From Xiphias gladius (Eukaryota; Chordata; Actinopteri; Istiophoriformes; Xiphiidae), in contig NC_053418.1 in NCBI RefSeq assembly GCF_016859285.1, positions 8,641,001-8,705,000 on the forward strand: DNA of 64,000 bases. Reading direction: 5' to 3'. Positions 27,001-38,540 of the stretch are shown here, one piece after another. Position 1 is the stretch's first letter; the number at the start of each line of letters is the position of its first letter. The position numbers and the translations under genes were made by a program. The notes beneath the pieces are model-generated. The model saw only the letters and a list, made by a program, of their open reading frames with translations, did no database searches and was not told where the DNA came from.

Positions 27001-27092
27001 TGGTATTACCTGATAGGATTCAGGAACACTTTAGAAGCTGCATTGATCACAGTTAAACGTCCCAAGCCGAGAAGTGACATTGAGGACGCCAT
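9096..27092 (-). CDS. ndufs4: NADH:ubiquinone oxidoreductase subunit S4 (complex I, 18 kDa), complete, 5 exons
   Basis: Accessory subunit of mitochondrial complex I, placed at the N-module/Q-module interface on the matrix side. Coding exons in transcript order: 27010-27092, 24060-24138, 10565-10737, 10163-10236, 9096-9199. All have GT/AG sites and phases join without a break, giving 170 codons plus TAA (human protein: 175). Exon 1 encodes [13 protein letters not shown] and onward, a basic, acid-free presequence. Exon 2 contains [10 protein letters not shown] and exon 3 [12 protein letters not shown] and [16 protein letters not shown], all near-identical to human NDUFS4. Exon 4 has [17 protein letters not shown] and exon 5 [12 protein letters not shown]. 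The protein ends RTRRSAK where human has RTRVSTK, so the carboxy-terminal basic-x-x-Ser site described as a PKA target is kept with a changed neighbour. Intron 2 is unusually long (13.3 kb). The start was chosen because it begins the targeting sequence and matches the family length. Confidence 0.97.
10892..11246 (+). repeat. hAT-like MITE, near-full copy
   Basis: Begins AGGGCTGTAACTAACAATT and continues with TATTTTCATTATTGATTAA; the middle has TTTGGCAATTTTGCTTGAAA; it ends with a run of GATTAAT/ACTAAT motifs. This is the AT-rich element family abundant in percomorph fish. Confidence 0.75.
15912..16122 (+). repeat. hAT-like MITE, internally deleted copy
   Basis: Starts TAGGGCTACTGC, keeps GGCATTTTTGCTTGAAAAGG, and ends CATTTCAGCCCT, the inverted terminal sequence of the family. 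Confidence 0.7.
17192..17427 (-). repeat. hAT-like MITE, reverse copy
   Basis: Contains CAAGCAAAAATGCTCAACAT and ends GTTGCAGCCTTG, so it is the family in reverse orientation. Confidence 0.6.
17466..17620 (+). repeat. hAT-like MITE, truncated forward copy
   Basis: Begins AACGATTGTTTTCATTATCC and breaks off after about 150 bp. It faces the reverse copy that ends 40 bp before it. Confidence 0.6.
19839..20105 (+). repeat. hAT-like MITE, truncated copy
   Basis: Starts AGGGCTGCAATAAACAATTG and keeps TTTGGCATTCTTGCTTGAAA, but loses the end. It abuts the next repeat directly. Confidence 0.7.
20120..20450 (+). repeat. Interspersed repeat abutting a MITE
   Basis: Resembles a dispersed percomorph repeat, as I recall it (GTGCCCACTTGGGGGCAGTG at its start; AAAACCAAAACAATGAGCTG later). 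No coding frame. Confidence 0.45.
22145..22232 (+). repeat. hAT-like MITE, short 5' fragment
   Basis: Starts TAGGGTTGCACCTAACAATA with TCAATTAATCATTTAATG following, then decays. Confidence 0.5.
25731..25880 (+). repeat. hAT-like MITE, 3' fragment
   Basis: Keeps GCATTCTTACTTGAAAAAC and the terminal GACTAATCGATTAATCAACT run; the 5' part is missing. It lies in ndufs4 intron 1. Confidence 0.65.
25908..25939. repeat. Perfect 13-bp hairpin
   Basis: Arms ATCTCCCAGCTCT and AGAGCTGGGAGAT are separated by six bases. It lies in ndufs4 intron 1, 28 bp after a MITE fragment. Confidence 0.9.
26610..26870. promoter_or_regulatory. GTTAGC/GCTAGC-rich cluster at the start of ndufs4 intron 1
   Basis: Motifs GCGTTAGCTC, GACTAGCTAGAC, GGCTAGCTGGCTAGCC and GCTAGTTAGC occur within about 260 bp, 140-400 bp downstream of ndufs4 exon 1. 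They form self-complementary segments. Confidence 0.4.
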
Positions 27093-28220
27093 GACTGTTG
27101 TCAACAATGACGTACGGCGACCGCGAAAGAACAAACAGTACGAGCGGGTGACGGAGACAGCTGGCAGAGATTGAGGACTGATGCCAGCAACTAAAATTAT
27201 TTTTACAGGCATGTGTCACTTACAGCGAGACATGTCCAGACATATCTAGCGTCTAATAACGCCACTGATCTTTGTTTCATATCACAAATAACGGTGATGA
27301 GGGTGTTAACGGAAAGAAGTCCGGCACATCCAGAGGAATTGCTTTTGGGGTCTAGAAAATACTTCATCCTCCTAAAAACGTATATTTCGCTTTTCCCCTT
27401 TCGTTTATTTTTGCTTAATAAAATTAGCAATGAGTACTATAGCTCTTAAACTTAGGTTTGACTAAACTGTGGTTCAAATATGATTCAAATGTGTATTAAA
27501 CTTGGTTGCTTCCCAAACATTGACAAGCTTTCCCATGTGGCTATCCCGGTCTAAAGGGATTGGATGAGTTTGATTGACTTTAAGAGTTCTTTGTTTGTTG
27601 CAACAAATTTAGGAAATTTTAAATGCACATTGCACGTATGTAAATATGCATATAATGTGAATATAAATGTAGAGTTTATGGAATGATTGTAGGGCTAAAA
27701 CACTATTATTTGTTATGTAGAATATAACGAAGTTATCTGAGTATGGGGTCGGTGTTTTATTGAAGCATACTGTATTAGGTGGAGGTGGGCAATGTAGATA
27801 AAATCTTTTATCAGGGCACATATTTTCTGTAGCAATACCAATACATAACATAATAAAATTTGTGGCTTATAATTTCAGAAAATGATCATGGATAAAATCA
27901 CCAAGTTGAGAGGAATATTTGATTTTGGCTAATCCAAATAATTGAATACTTTCTCACACTGATGTAGAAATCATATAAAAATCCGTGCCCACAATAGCCT
28001 GATACACTCAGAGTCATAAAAAGGATTGATTCCAATGTAAACAGATTTGTTAAATGTCTCAAGGTAGATATCACACTGCCAAACCTTATGCTGTATGTAG
28101 GTCTAACAGTTTGATTTAGGTCCAACTTCTCCTTTGAATTAAACACATACACTGCCATTATGTTTAACTACATGTTTTTCACAAATCAATGATACAGCAG
28201 AGCCGAAAAAAGTATAAGGA
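27093..28220. other. Intergenic spacer between ndufs4 promoter and fst 3' end
   Basis: About 1.1 kb between the ndufs4 start codon and the inferred fst poly(A) site. The first few hundred bases must contain the ndufs4 promoter and 5' UTR; they are CpG-containing near 27.1 kb. No TATA box stands out. The rest is AT-rich with no recognised gene or repeat. Confidence 0.6.
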
Positions 28221-28228
28221 AAAAAACT

Positions 28229-29279
28229 TTTATTGTTTCACTCTTCATATCTGTACAAATACCATCAAACTTTGTATGTACATATGACATTTACATAAAA
28301 AATACAAAACTATATATTCATAACAGAATTTTGTATTTCTCTTGTGACGTTTGAAATAAAAATGCATTCTGAGAAAAAACAAAAAAAACAAAAAGAAACA
28401 AAGTGATGAAGTCTGATATAGTGTCGAGTACTGCAGTGCGTTAGTCCTATTTTAGCTCTGCGAGAGCAATATGGAGCACATTGGCAAAAAGACAGCACAC
28501 AAATGTTAATGGCACATTGTTTCCAAAATAATCAAGTATTATCCAAAACTTACCTCTGCTCTAATGTGGTGAGACAAAATAAATGCTAGTGAATAATGTC
28601 TAAAGTTTTCGTCTCCGACTGGAAACAAATCTAAAGGGCTGAAACTGAGGAATAACCAAAAAATAAGAAAAGAAAAACAAATGGCTCTTTTTTTTCTCTT
28701 CCATTTCATCACTGCTGTGTTGCACCTTTTACAATGCTCTTTTGCAAAACCATTGAGAGAATCCCTTTGGTCAGTTATTATGAGTTGTAAACAAACCAGA
28801 AACACTTTATGTACATAAAATGGTTGATATATTCCCAATAAATAAACACACAGCCTAAACATGCTTTTACGTATGTGTGACATAAACATCTGTGATAGAA
28901 ATTTGACAGAAACAAGCAGATTTTTACAGCTCAGGGAATGCATTTTACAGCTTGTAGAGGACTTATACTTACACGGTAACATGACAAATAAATAACACTG
29001 CTTCTCTTTGGACAAATATATTTCTTCATGATAAAAAAGAAAGTACAAGGGACAACAACAAAAAGGGGGAAATGAGTGGTAACACAATATATCATGGTAG
29101 ATAGTAAGCCTGACATTGTAAATGTATAAATTATAAAACACAAAAAAGTATAAATAAACATCTAGCAGACTGAACTATATGTATACTTCCTTTTTCTTTA
29201 AAAAATAAATAAGCATACACATAATGTACAGTATGGACATGATTCCTTGCCCTAGGACTGTTCCCCTAGTGATGGGAGC
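28229..29279 (-). other. fst: fst 3' UTR with distal poly(A) signal
   Basis: About 1 kb of AT-rich sequence follows the fst stop codon. The first canonical AATAAA on the minus strand lies at 28229-28234. Many ATTTA-like motifs are present, as is common in the 3' UTRs of labile regulatory mRNAs. A long chance reading frame (28,539-29,141, minus) lies inside and is not called as a gene. Confidence 0.5.
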
Positions 29280-29522
29280 CTATCCATCCAGTATAGAAGA
29301 TAAATGGACATAGGCCATGTAGTCTGAGTCATCATCTTCCTCATCCTCCTCCTGGTCTTCTGTAATGGCTATATGGGAGAATATATGGTAGCTGTTGTAT
29401 GAATATGGACCACAACAGCGCAGAATATCATTGAATGTTCTCAAAGAAAATCTCACAGCAAAGCCACTGGCACACAGCCTCTATTTTGTTTCTTTTTTTG
29501 TGTGTGTATATATATGTTTCTG

Positions 29523-29613
<91 letters not shown>

Positions 29614-32600
29614 GAAGGGTCTGTGTGACTTGGCATCAACAATTACTGTGGCATCCCCAATTATGCAACTCCATTTACATAATCTAGCAAGTCAGGGCTG
29701 CAACAAGAGAAAAAAGTGGGATGATGGAAAATAGGGTTGGATGGGAGGTTGAGGTGGTGGTGGTAGTGATGGTGGTGGGGGATGGGGGGGGTGTATAAAG
29801 TGGGTTGGGTGAGGGGGGGTGGCTGGCGGGTACGGGGGCATTGGTGCTGACGGTTCCAGTGTCTCTTTTTGGGCAGATTCCTGAAAGCAGACACACATGA
29901 CACAGAAAAGTGCTCTTGTGTTCTTGGATTTGCTAGTTTCTTTGCGCTGATCATTATTTTAGTTTCTGGCTCAAACGTACAGGGAGGGAGGACTCTGTGT
30001 CACAGCCTGGACTTAGCAAGCAGGTCAGAGATCATCAACACAGTTCTGAGGTATTTTCTTTTCTTTTTACAGAAGAGATTTACATCGGACACATAAAAAA
30101 GCACACAAGCAAGAGCAAGAGTGACAGTACAAAAAAAAAAAAAAAAAACAGGCAGTCCCTCATCAATCCAAATGGATTTGTAATTTCTGATACATATTCT
30201 GGTAGACAACACATTCACTGGAAACAGCACAGACAATAAAAGTTAGCTGATAAATGTTAACTTTTCTCCTAATGAAGAGATGAGAAGTTGAGAAGTAAGA
30301 GGCGCATGGTTCTACAAGCTTCTTATGCTTATCCTGCACACTGTAAAGTATCACATTTATATTTAGCTCATGAGGTGATTATAAACTTGGTCCCTTGGAT
30401 CCCATTGCATACCTTAGGCACATCAAGTTAAGGTACTCAGTCAGGAGGAAGAAACTAACAAGGAGACATTCTTCTACATAGCAACTTGGAATGCAAATTT
30501 GATACTTCCTTGAGGCTATTGTGCAATATGATGGTTTACCCCCAGATTTGTGAGCGCATGAATGGCTCAGTCTGGTCTGCAGATAGGTAGTCTACATGAA
30601 AAAGAAACATTCAAATCTATCGTCATTATCACTAACATGGCACCAATGTTACAATCACCTTATGCACATCATATGAATATATTTAAAAGTAATCTGTTCT
30701 TATGGACATGTTGGCCGTGTGGTGTATGTCACAAGAGGCAGTGCATTTTGAATTGATTGATTACAGCCAAAAGCAACAAAAAGAAAAACAATACAAAAAC
30801 ACAAATACACCATTACTATGAAATTAGCAATGTGACCATGGAATTTACAAGCTGTAAAGATATGACCACTATCATAAAAATAAACTGTTACTGCTTAAAA
30901 AACTGTATGAGATTTAAGGCAACCTGCTCCTGTAGGTTATTAGCATGGCCATAAACTTAACTAGTTTTAAATACCAGGATTGTTCCACTGCAAACAAAAT
31001 TAGTCTGCTTTATTATTCGAGTTAGTTTAATGAAGTTAGCTTTTCTCAGACTCTTAGATACAGCCTGCTGATATAGAATTGTGTGGTTTTTCATTCAACT
31101 TCCTGTTATTCTGTTTTGCAGAAGAATTGGAAAAAAAAAAAGAAAAATAATAAAAAACCAACAAGAACACAAGAACAAAAGCCAGCGACAAAGACAATGT
31201 CATGCAAGTTCTTCCATTCCCAAGTCCTTTCTGCTTGCTTAAGCTGTGCTTGGTGGTGTGGCTGGGGTAGGAGTTTGGGGAAAGTTGGGGTGGGGGGCAC
31301 TTTCGGGGGGGGGGTTTGTTGGGAAAGCAACATGGAATATTGTCTTTTGCTTGGAGAGGGGGGGTGTTTTGTTTGATTTTTTTCATATTTTGCTTTTGTT
31401 ATTTACTTACAGTTGCAAGATCCCGAGTGCTTGACCTCCAGCAGCACACCCATAGAACAAGCAGCTTGCTTCATGGCACATTCACTGGGATATGTGGTGT
31501 TGTCGCTGGCACACACCGCCTCATCCATCCTGCTCTCCGGGCAGGTCTCATCGCACAGTGAGCAGCGGCCCCGGCTCATCCGAGCATCCCAAAGACACTT
31601 CTTCCCTGCACTGCACTGGATGTCCTCACACGACTTGGCCTCTACAAAGAGAGAGGAAGAAATGAGCACAGGGGAAATCTTTGATTAGCTGGATTATCAC
31701 GAATGCTTTTCAAGCAGGATCAGATGACTGCTGAGTTTTTGGAGGACTAAGCTAGGTATAAAAACTAAACCCTGTTTTATAGGCTTAGGTCTCCTGGCAG
31801 GGAACAAAAAGTCATCTTTTAATTAGCATTTATAAGTCTACATGGCTTAGATTGACTGTTTTCTGGATAAGAATCCATCTGTCTCAAATATTAACTTGAA
31901 GCATGTCTTCATGGCCCCCAGCACTCCCCCGTTGTGCTCTCGTTCTCCCTCCCACTCTCCTTCCCTTTCTCCCATATGGGATAGTGCTGCCAACATCAGG
32001 AAATAATAAGATGTCTATCATTTCTTGAGCAAACACAAGCAACTACTAAACACACACTCTTTCTCTAAGACCCCCTCCTCAGTGGAATGTTGGCAAAAAT
32101 GAACAGTGAAAAACTGCAGATCTGGCCAGGAAGAAAATGCACTCCAATATTATTCAAAGTCAGTGGCTGGAGGCGCTCTCGGGGAGCAAAGTCTCACGCT
32201 CTCACGTCTCTGGTTGCAGACTTACTGATGCATTTTCCCTCATATGCCACTCCAATAGATCTGCCGAGGAGACAGGTAGCTCTTCTCAGGTGACACGCGC
32301 TGGCATAGATGATCCCGTCGTTTCCACACAGGTACTGCTCAGGCGACGTCACCTCGGGGCAAATCCGATTACACGTCACACAATATGCGTTATTGGTCTG
32401 GTCCACGACGCATGTGGAGCTGCCGGGGCACAGGACATCACGGCACGTTTCTGTCGAGACAAAGAAATTGCAGAGTTTCCCAAAACTGACACGAAACACA
32501 GGAAAAATAAGAACAAACTGCTGGATTCTTGGCACACGCTGCTTTGAGAAACGTGGGATCACATAAGTGGGCTGAATTAAAGATAATATTGACTTACTCT

Positions 32601-34491
32601 TGCACTTTCCCTGGTACTGCACGTCCAGGTCGGGTTGGCCTTTACATTTAGCCTTCAGCAGTGTGCATTCGTCTTTGTAAGTCTTTCCATCTGAGCCGCA
32701 GACCGGTCCTTTCCATGTGATGTTGGAGCAGTCCGGTGCGCACACGCAGCGCGGCTTACTTCTTCTGTTCATCTTGCACCTCTTTCCAGGCCCACAGTCA
32801 ACATTATCGCAGGTTTCTAAAATAAAAGGTCTGTGTTAAGTGATGTTGGTGAGGATTTTTGGCCTTATGCGTAAAATTACGCATGAAGCACACGCTAATT
32901 TACGCACCTTTGTGTGCGTAAATCAGATAATCACTAGGGTTTATTGTAGGAAATGACTGGGGATTTTTATTATGAGAAAACGAAGGGAAATGAGTGCACC
33001 TCCACCTTTGCAAGGTATGCAATTAGGGGCTCCGCCATTGAAGATCATCCACCTAAAGAGCGTACTGTTAGGGACGTCCTCCTCGGTCCAGGACGTCCCC
33101 AGCCTTCCACTCCGACAGCACTCCTCCCTGCTCATTCCGGGCATGTAGAGCACCTGGCACCTCCCGTTCTTCCCCTGCTGCAACCAGCAGTTCCCAGCTG
33201 TAAACAGAAAAAATATATATATAAAGCTTCTAATGTCGCATGTTGAACGCCTGAAACCGCTGACCCAGACGCAGGAGACACTCACGCAGCCCGTATGAGA
33301 CGCTCCCTCCCTCCCCTGTCGCCCTCCCGGCAGTATTTTGTCTGATTTTTTTTTTTTTTTTTTTTTTTTTTGCGAGACTGTTAACACTTGCCTATCCCAT
33401 CTGTGACTGACAGCCCTTACAACGCAGCCACACACCAAAAAAAGTAATAAGAATCTTTGGAGGGGGGGTTGTCCTTTATTCCCAGGGTCTCCTTGTTATC
33501 ACTGGACGGACAGTGGAGCGTCCAGACAGTGTTAAATAACAGCCAATCTCCCTCAGAAAACCACAGCCTTTAGGTAGCAAGGCTAAGCACACCGCCGCCT
33601 CCAAAGTCTCAGAACAATATGCCCACCAAACAATGCCTTGTTTATTAACAACCCAGGATAAAGTCCATTTTAAACATATACAAATAAAAAAACTGAATCG
33701 TTATCATAAATCCATCGCACAAAATATCCCTTGATCCAGACAGCAGCAGGATGTCTAAACCGACACAGACACATATGACATTAAGTGTTCACGAACTGCT
33801 GTGTTTCTTAAACTCAAGACACGTTTCCACTGTACCTATTTGAACTACAAGCTCCCAAACAAAGAATGATGGATACACACGTACCCAGCTTTACCATGTT
33901 TTGTCACAACCAAGGAAGAATATTGCAAGAGAAGCAATTTTGCACATAATGCTAAAAGGCTGCGTGCGGGGAAATATATATAAATAACACTCCAATAAAC
34001 TCACAGTGGACGCTCTGAAGTTTGTTACGGGGTTGACGACAACACGGGGAGACACCAAAAGCTCATACAAAGGTATCAGAATATACTAAGATTTTGTGGA
34101 AAGCTGACGCTGCCACCAACACGGCGCGGTGCGTGCGCCCGGCGAGGGCTGCAAAACTTGCCGTATACACACTTTGAAGTGTCCCATATGGCACCTGTTT
34201 TATGGACACTTTGAGCACGCACTGTCTGATGCAGAGAGAGTTGCAGAGAGAGAGAGAGGGGGGGGACAAAAAGGGAACTCACTTTGAAAAGTTTGTCGAT
34301 TGCAGCAAGTATCTGGCACTCGTGCGCCTTGTGCGGCTGACAGCAGTCGAAGTTTTCCCAAAACGGAGCGAATAAAAGAAAACTGATGAGGAGAGCTTAC
34401 CTTGAACTTTCTGATGTTCCATGAAGTGACAAAGCCATATGAACAAGAGAAAAATGCCCGGGTGAAGGTGGTGTTTCAGCATCCTAAACAT
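29280..34491 (-). CDS. fst: Follistatin, secreted activin/BMP antagonist, complete, 6 exons
   Basis: Secreted glycoprotein that binds and neutralises activin, myostatin/GDF11 and some BMPs. Coding exons in transcript order: 34401-34491 (signal peptide), 33006-33197 (N-terminal domain), 32598-32816 (FSD1), 32226-32450 (FSD2), 31411-31641 (FSD3), 29280-29368 (acidic tail). Phases join at every junction and give 348 codons plus TAG (human: 344). Exon 1 reads [20 protein letters not shown], a hydrophobic leader; the mature protein should start near [13 protein letters not shown]. Exon 2 has SWTEEDV and [19 protein letters not shown]1 keeps the basic heparin-binding stretch [13 protein letters not shown] and the site [13 protein letters not shown]2 has [23 protein letters not shown]3 has [13 protein letters not shown] and DNTTY. 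The tail is Asp/Glu-rich and ends LSSILDG, as in fish follistatins. A second ATG three codons downstream (MLKHH) is an alternative start. Confidence 0.98.
29526..29607. repeat. (TG)n microsatellite in fst intron 5
   Basis: About 41 uninterrupted TG units in intron 5 of fst, some 160 nt upstream (in transcript sense) of the exon 6 acceptor. In the transcript it reads as CA repeats, a known binding context for hnRNP L-type splicing factors. Confidence 0.97.
29736..29836 (+). repeat. G-rich tract (C-rich in the transcript) in fst intron 5
   Basis: Runs of GGG to GGGGGGGG separated by short GGT/GAT spacers on the plus strand. The fst pre-mRNA is therefore C-rich here. The plus strand has four or more G-runs with short loops, compatible with G-quadruplex formation. 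Confidence 0.7.
31264..31367 (+). repeat. Second G-rich tract beside the fst intron 5 donor
   Basis: Plus-strand G-runs (GGGG, GGGG, GGGG, GGGGGG, G10, GGGGGGG) lie 45-145 nt from the exon 5 donor at 31410. The transcript sees C-runs; the template strand could fold as a G-quadruplex. Confidence 0.7.
31403..31411 (-). promoter_or_regulatory. fst: Alternative end of FSD3: stop codon just inside fst intron 5
   Basis: Exon 5 ends in TGC AAC T followed by the donor GTAAGT. If intron 5 is kept, the frame reads Cys-Asn-Cys-Lys and stops at TAA (31403-31405). That would give a tail-less follistatin of the FST288 type, whereas splicing to exon 6 adds the acidic tail (FST315 type). In mammals the short form arises by retention of this same intron. 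The frame is seen; its use in this fish is inferred. Confidence 0.55.
33346..33371. repeat. Homopolymer T(26) in fst intron 1
   Basis: Run of 26 T on the plus strand (poly-A in the transcript sense) inside fst intron 1, about 150 nt before the acceptor of exon 2. Confidence 0.95.
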
Positions 34492-34594
34492 GATGGAGAG
34501 GCAAAGTGAACCACGTATCTGACACAGGCAGCGCAAAAGTAATCTGCTTAAGGTGGCAGTGTTGAATAAGTGTCAGTCTGAGAATGCAGCCTCT

Positions 34595-34611
34595 CTTTTT
34601 AAATCTATAAG
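34595..34611 (-). promoter_or_regulatory. fst: TATA-like element upstream of fst
   Basis: On the minus strand the sequence CTTATAGATTTAAAAAG lies about 105-120 nt upstream of the fst start codon. It is a reasonable TATA-type core promoter element for a TSS about 30 nt further downstream. Vertebrate FST promoters are TATA-type, but the exact element is inferred. Confidence 0.35.
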
Positions 34612-34665
34612 GGGTCTCGGGTTGACTGTCTCTGGTGGGCGGTCTCCTCTTCTGTGGGGGTGGGG

Positions 34666-34668
<3 letters not shown>

Positions 34669-34703
<35 letters not shown>
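34669..34703. repeat. Homopolymer T(35) in the fst promoter region
   Basis: Uninterrupted run of 35 T on the plus strand, about 180 nt upstream of the fst start codon. It follows a G-rich stretch. The length is likely variable between individuals. Confidence 0.95.
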
Positions 34704-35037
34704 CCTCCTTACCGAAGTTCTTTCAATCCCAATCAGGTGACACCGTTACAAGCAACTTTCTCTTGCCGCAACAATTAAAGAATATAAAAATATGCCCGAA
34801 TTTGTAGGTGTTAAAAACACCCGTGCTCTGGAATTTCGCGGGTTTGCAGACAAACGAGGGGGGGGGGGGAGCAGCAGACTACACAAAAGGTGCCAGTTGA
34901 TATGAATTTGGTTTTGACCGAGAATACTGTTATTAATGTTGAACTTTTAATCGTTTTAGTTTTCTGATCAAATAATATCAGTGTAAGGCGGACAGCTGGT
35001 TTTTTATACGCATGGCTTGGGTATGCGCCTTTCAAGC

Positions 35038-35104
<67 letters not shown>
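35038..35104. repeat. (AAT)n trinucleotide repeat
   Basis: About 17 perfect AAT units, then ATAATG variants. Confidence 0.95.
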
Positions 35105-35473
35105 TTAACAATAAGGAAGGTCATTTTCACGAGTATATCCTGAGCTTTATTACTGTATAATCAAACAGGCCCACAGCCAACATACCTATCCGGCCGTAGC
35201 ATCAGTCCTTCAAATTAAGGGTACTACTTGGCGGTAACTGATATTTTTTCCACCAACTGCAGACAAAAGTGTAAATCTTTTGATGAGAGTTGCCTTTTGG
35301 AACATAACCCAGCCCAGACAATAATAGAATTCATAGTAGTCCGCAGCCGCACTGCTAATATTAGAACAGACAGTTGTTTGGGTTTCTCTCCCGGGTCAAG
35401 CTTTTAAATATAATCAAACCTGTTTCCGAAGAGGCTTCAGACAGAGGAGCGGGGTGTTGCGTTTCATTGAATG

Positions 35474-35475
<2 letters not shown>

Positions 35476-35524
<49 letters not shown>
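35476..35524. repeat. (CA)n microsatellite
   Basis: About 24 uninterrupted CA units, roughly 1 kb upstream of the fst start codon. Confidence 0.97.
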
Positions 35525-35526
<2 letters not shown>

Positions 35527-38418
35527 TCCCCACTCACCGACGCGCAGACTGAACTCCTTCAGAAGTCCTTGCGCGACCTCTTCAGCGGAACTCTGGTTAC
35601 AGCTCTCCAGAGCAAAGAGCAAAGTGTCTGCTGTACGAATCAGACACCGCGGAGTTAATTATCTGTCGGTCAGGCAGAAGACAGTCTAATGCCTTTTTTA
35701 ACTCCAGTGAAATACCACTTAAGTATAGTTTATCTACAAAACATGAGAATACATCCAAAAACTCTACAATATCACCATAAAGCCAGAGCTGTAAGTCAGT
35801 CTAGCTGAACTGAAACAATATGTATAGTTGCCTCATATCAATTTATGTACCACCACTACAAATATGCTCATATAATATTATTACCTCTAGTTTTTTTTTC
35901 TCATTTTTTGAGGTTTGTGTTGGATCCGTCTAACGTTTACTGTTCTTACTGATGCATTTTCATTTCACACTGCACTGGGCAATAACCTTGGTTTTTATCA
36001 TTAATGCAATTACAAATGATCATAAACACAAACATCCAATGATTAGAGACCATAACTGATACACCAGCAGCACAGAGGTTTTACAACAAAAATGAGCTTT
36101 TCTACAACAACATACATATAATTTACCAGGAAAAAGATCATCATGCAGCCTAATAGAAGTTCTAATCACATCCCCATGTTACACATTAATCATTTAGAGC
36201 ACCTGCTTTCTCTCATCTAACACTAAAGGGAGACTGTTTGATTTTTAGACCTAGACTAACTCGGAGTGCAGTACACAGATCCAACGGCTGTACGGAAGAG
36301 GAAGAAAAACCGAAGAACAGAAAGAGAATCTGTTGTGCCTCAATCTACAGGACCTGCCTCCAAAATCAAATCGGCTACCACATCACATATTACCAGCTTT
36401 AAATTATGATTAGAAACAGCAAACATTTGGAAGACAAAAAAAATCAAGAATGCAGTGAAATTAAAACAATAAAAATGGCCATAAATAACTGGAATATGGA
36501 ACCAAAACAAACGTTTTGACTATTATTTCCAACACTTATCACCTTTATTGATCCTGTTTTGGCAAATATCTTCACATTTTGACCTTCCAATGATCTAGTT
36601 TCTTAATAATAACAAGGCGTAACTAGATACTGTACTTCCAAAGGACACGGGTAGTGATTACTTTTCTGAGGAAAAGGCTTATCAAATTGATTTAGAGCTT
36701 GTGACGATTATTATCGGGGTCAATTAAACAACGTAAGTGCATGAAATTTCAAGAAATTCACATATTTGGATTGAGACCAAACATTACAGTCACAACGTCG
36801 GAAGAAGTAAACATCTCTAGATTTTCCTTCATGTAATGAAAGCCAAACAAGGTTTCTGCAATCAATAAGATGATCTGTTTGAGGAAGAATTTTACACTAG
36901 ACTTACACTCAAATGTCACACTTGAGGAGGTTTACTCTTTTAGGAGGCTATTTTAAATTATACCAAGCATAGTAAACCATTTGATTCTGGAAACTAACAG
37001 ATTTTTTTGACAATGTTGCCCATACGTCCCTTGCAGTGAAACAAGAATCTGACTAATTCTCAAAACAATTCAATGTCTGTCAAATTAGACAACATGGCCA
37101 TTTAGGCTATTTTGAGTTCAAATGAGCCAACCAAAAGTTTTATATAAGTTATTGTATTTTTTATTTTACTACACTAAAGTTATAGTTTTTTATGTCACTT
37201 GTTGTTCAGGCATTATCATAATATTAAAACTTTAGCAAAAGCAGCAAGTCAGTCTTTGTGACAATTACTTCTTTCAACCAATCTGAAAACGCTCATTTGA
37301 TGTTGAGCTATGTTCGACAAATCATTCAGTGTCCAGTGTGTGTTATTTGTGAGCTCAGTGTCTCCAAAGAGCTGAAGTTTATAAAACACTTCCTGACATG
37401 CAAAGATATTTCTGCCCCGCTGTATCAGCTTTAAAGTGCTGGCTGTTACGCTGAATCCGTTAATGGCATCAGCGGAGGGAGAACCGGTGCAGCCTGTCCC
37501 AAGCTCCGAGCTGAATTTGGTTCAAACAGACCCACGCAGCGAATGCTTGGTACTCACTAGCTGATTGCAACTGTAAGTAAAATGACTATCACAGATCATG
37601 ATATGGCAGTCATCGGTCACACACACACACTCCTGATGCCATGGGGATGACTTTTATGCTGCCAAAAGTTTAGGCTGTAATACTGTGTGGCTCTAGCTAC
37701 TTCACTCTACTGTAGTGTGAACACGTGTGACAAAATGTTCAAGTTTTTATTATCAATCAAGACTAATGAGAAATTGAGGAGCTGGCCTCCACCATGCCAG
37801 CACATCAGTGGTTTGTCCAGTAAATGACGATGCTCTTTTAAAAAGTCTTAAAAAGTAGTTACAATGAAACCAGTGGGGAGTACAGCCAAGATTTAGGTAA
37901 CTCTAAAGGTTTACCAAGTGCAAAAAAGGCAAACTGTTACTAAACACTGCGTTATGACACCATTTTTGATTGACGAGAACATTGCAACAATTTGTGAGCA
38001 ATCCTCCTATTGTGGCATGGGTCAGTTGTTTAACTATAACTGCCAATCATCTGCAGGAAACCCCAGAGGGATGAATTTATAAAAGTGCTCAAACATTTCA
38101 ACTCTATCTCATTTCATCAACTATTTCCACATTGCTCCCTGCACACATATACATAGAATCCAAAGGCTATTTCACAACACTGTAGCACATGATTAACTGT
38201 GGAACACGCCACAGTCCAGTCATTTATCAAATATGATATATTCCCTCGTAAGCCCGGGCTTAGGAGGCTGTATTTCAAAACAGACAAGGGACAGACTAGC
38301 GCAGCTGTGGGAGAACACGTCAGTCAAAAATGTGAGAAGAAATTAATCAAGGTTTAAAGAAAAATTCTATTGTACTGATGTTTGGAAGGAAGTGGTCCAA
38401 GTAGGGTTCCTTGCATGG

Positions 38419-38540
38419 TCAGAGAGAAGAGAGGAGAGGAGATGAGAGGAGAGGTGAGGAGAGGAGAGGGGAAGAGAGGAGACAAGACGTAACTAGATGA
38501 GAGGAGAAAAGACAACACAACACTAGAGAGGACAACAGAA
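38419..38540. repeat. Polypurine (GA-rich) tract
   Basis: Plus strand dominated by AGAGGAGAGG-type units with few pyrimidines for about 120 bp. Confidence 0.85.

Noticed and set aside
28539-29141. 200-codon open frame on the minus strand downstream of the fst stop codon
   Set aside because: It lies in the AT-rich fst 3' UTR, is dominated by Phe/Leu/Cys/Tyr as expected from such composition, has no recognisable domain and no splice context.
29395-29687. Open frames encoding long Cys-Val repeats
   Set aside because: Pure translation of the TG microsatellite in fst intron 5.
29661-29954. Pro/His/Thr-rich open frames on the minus strand
   Set aside because: Product of the C-rich tract in fst intron 5; it overlaps no splice-consistent exon.
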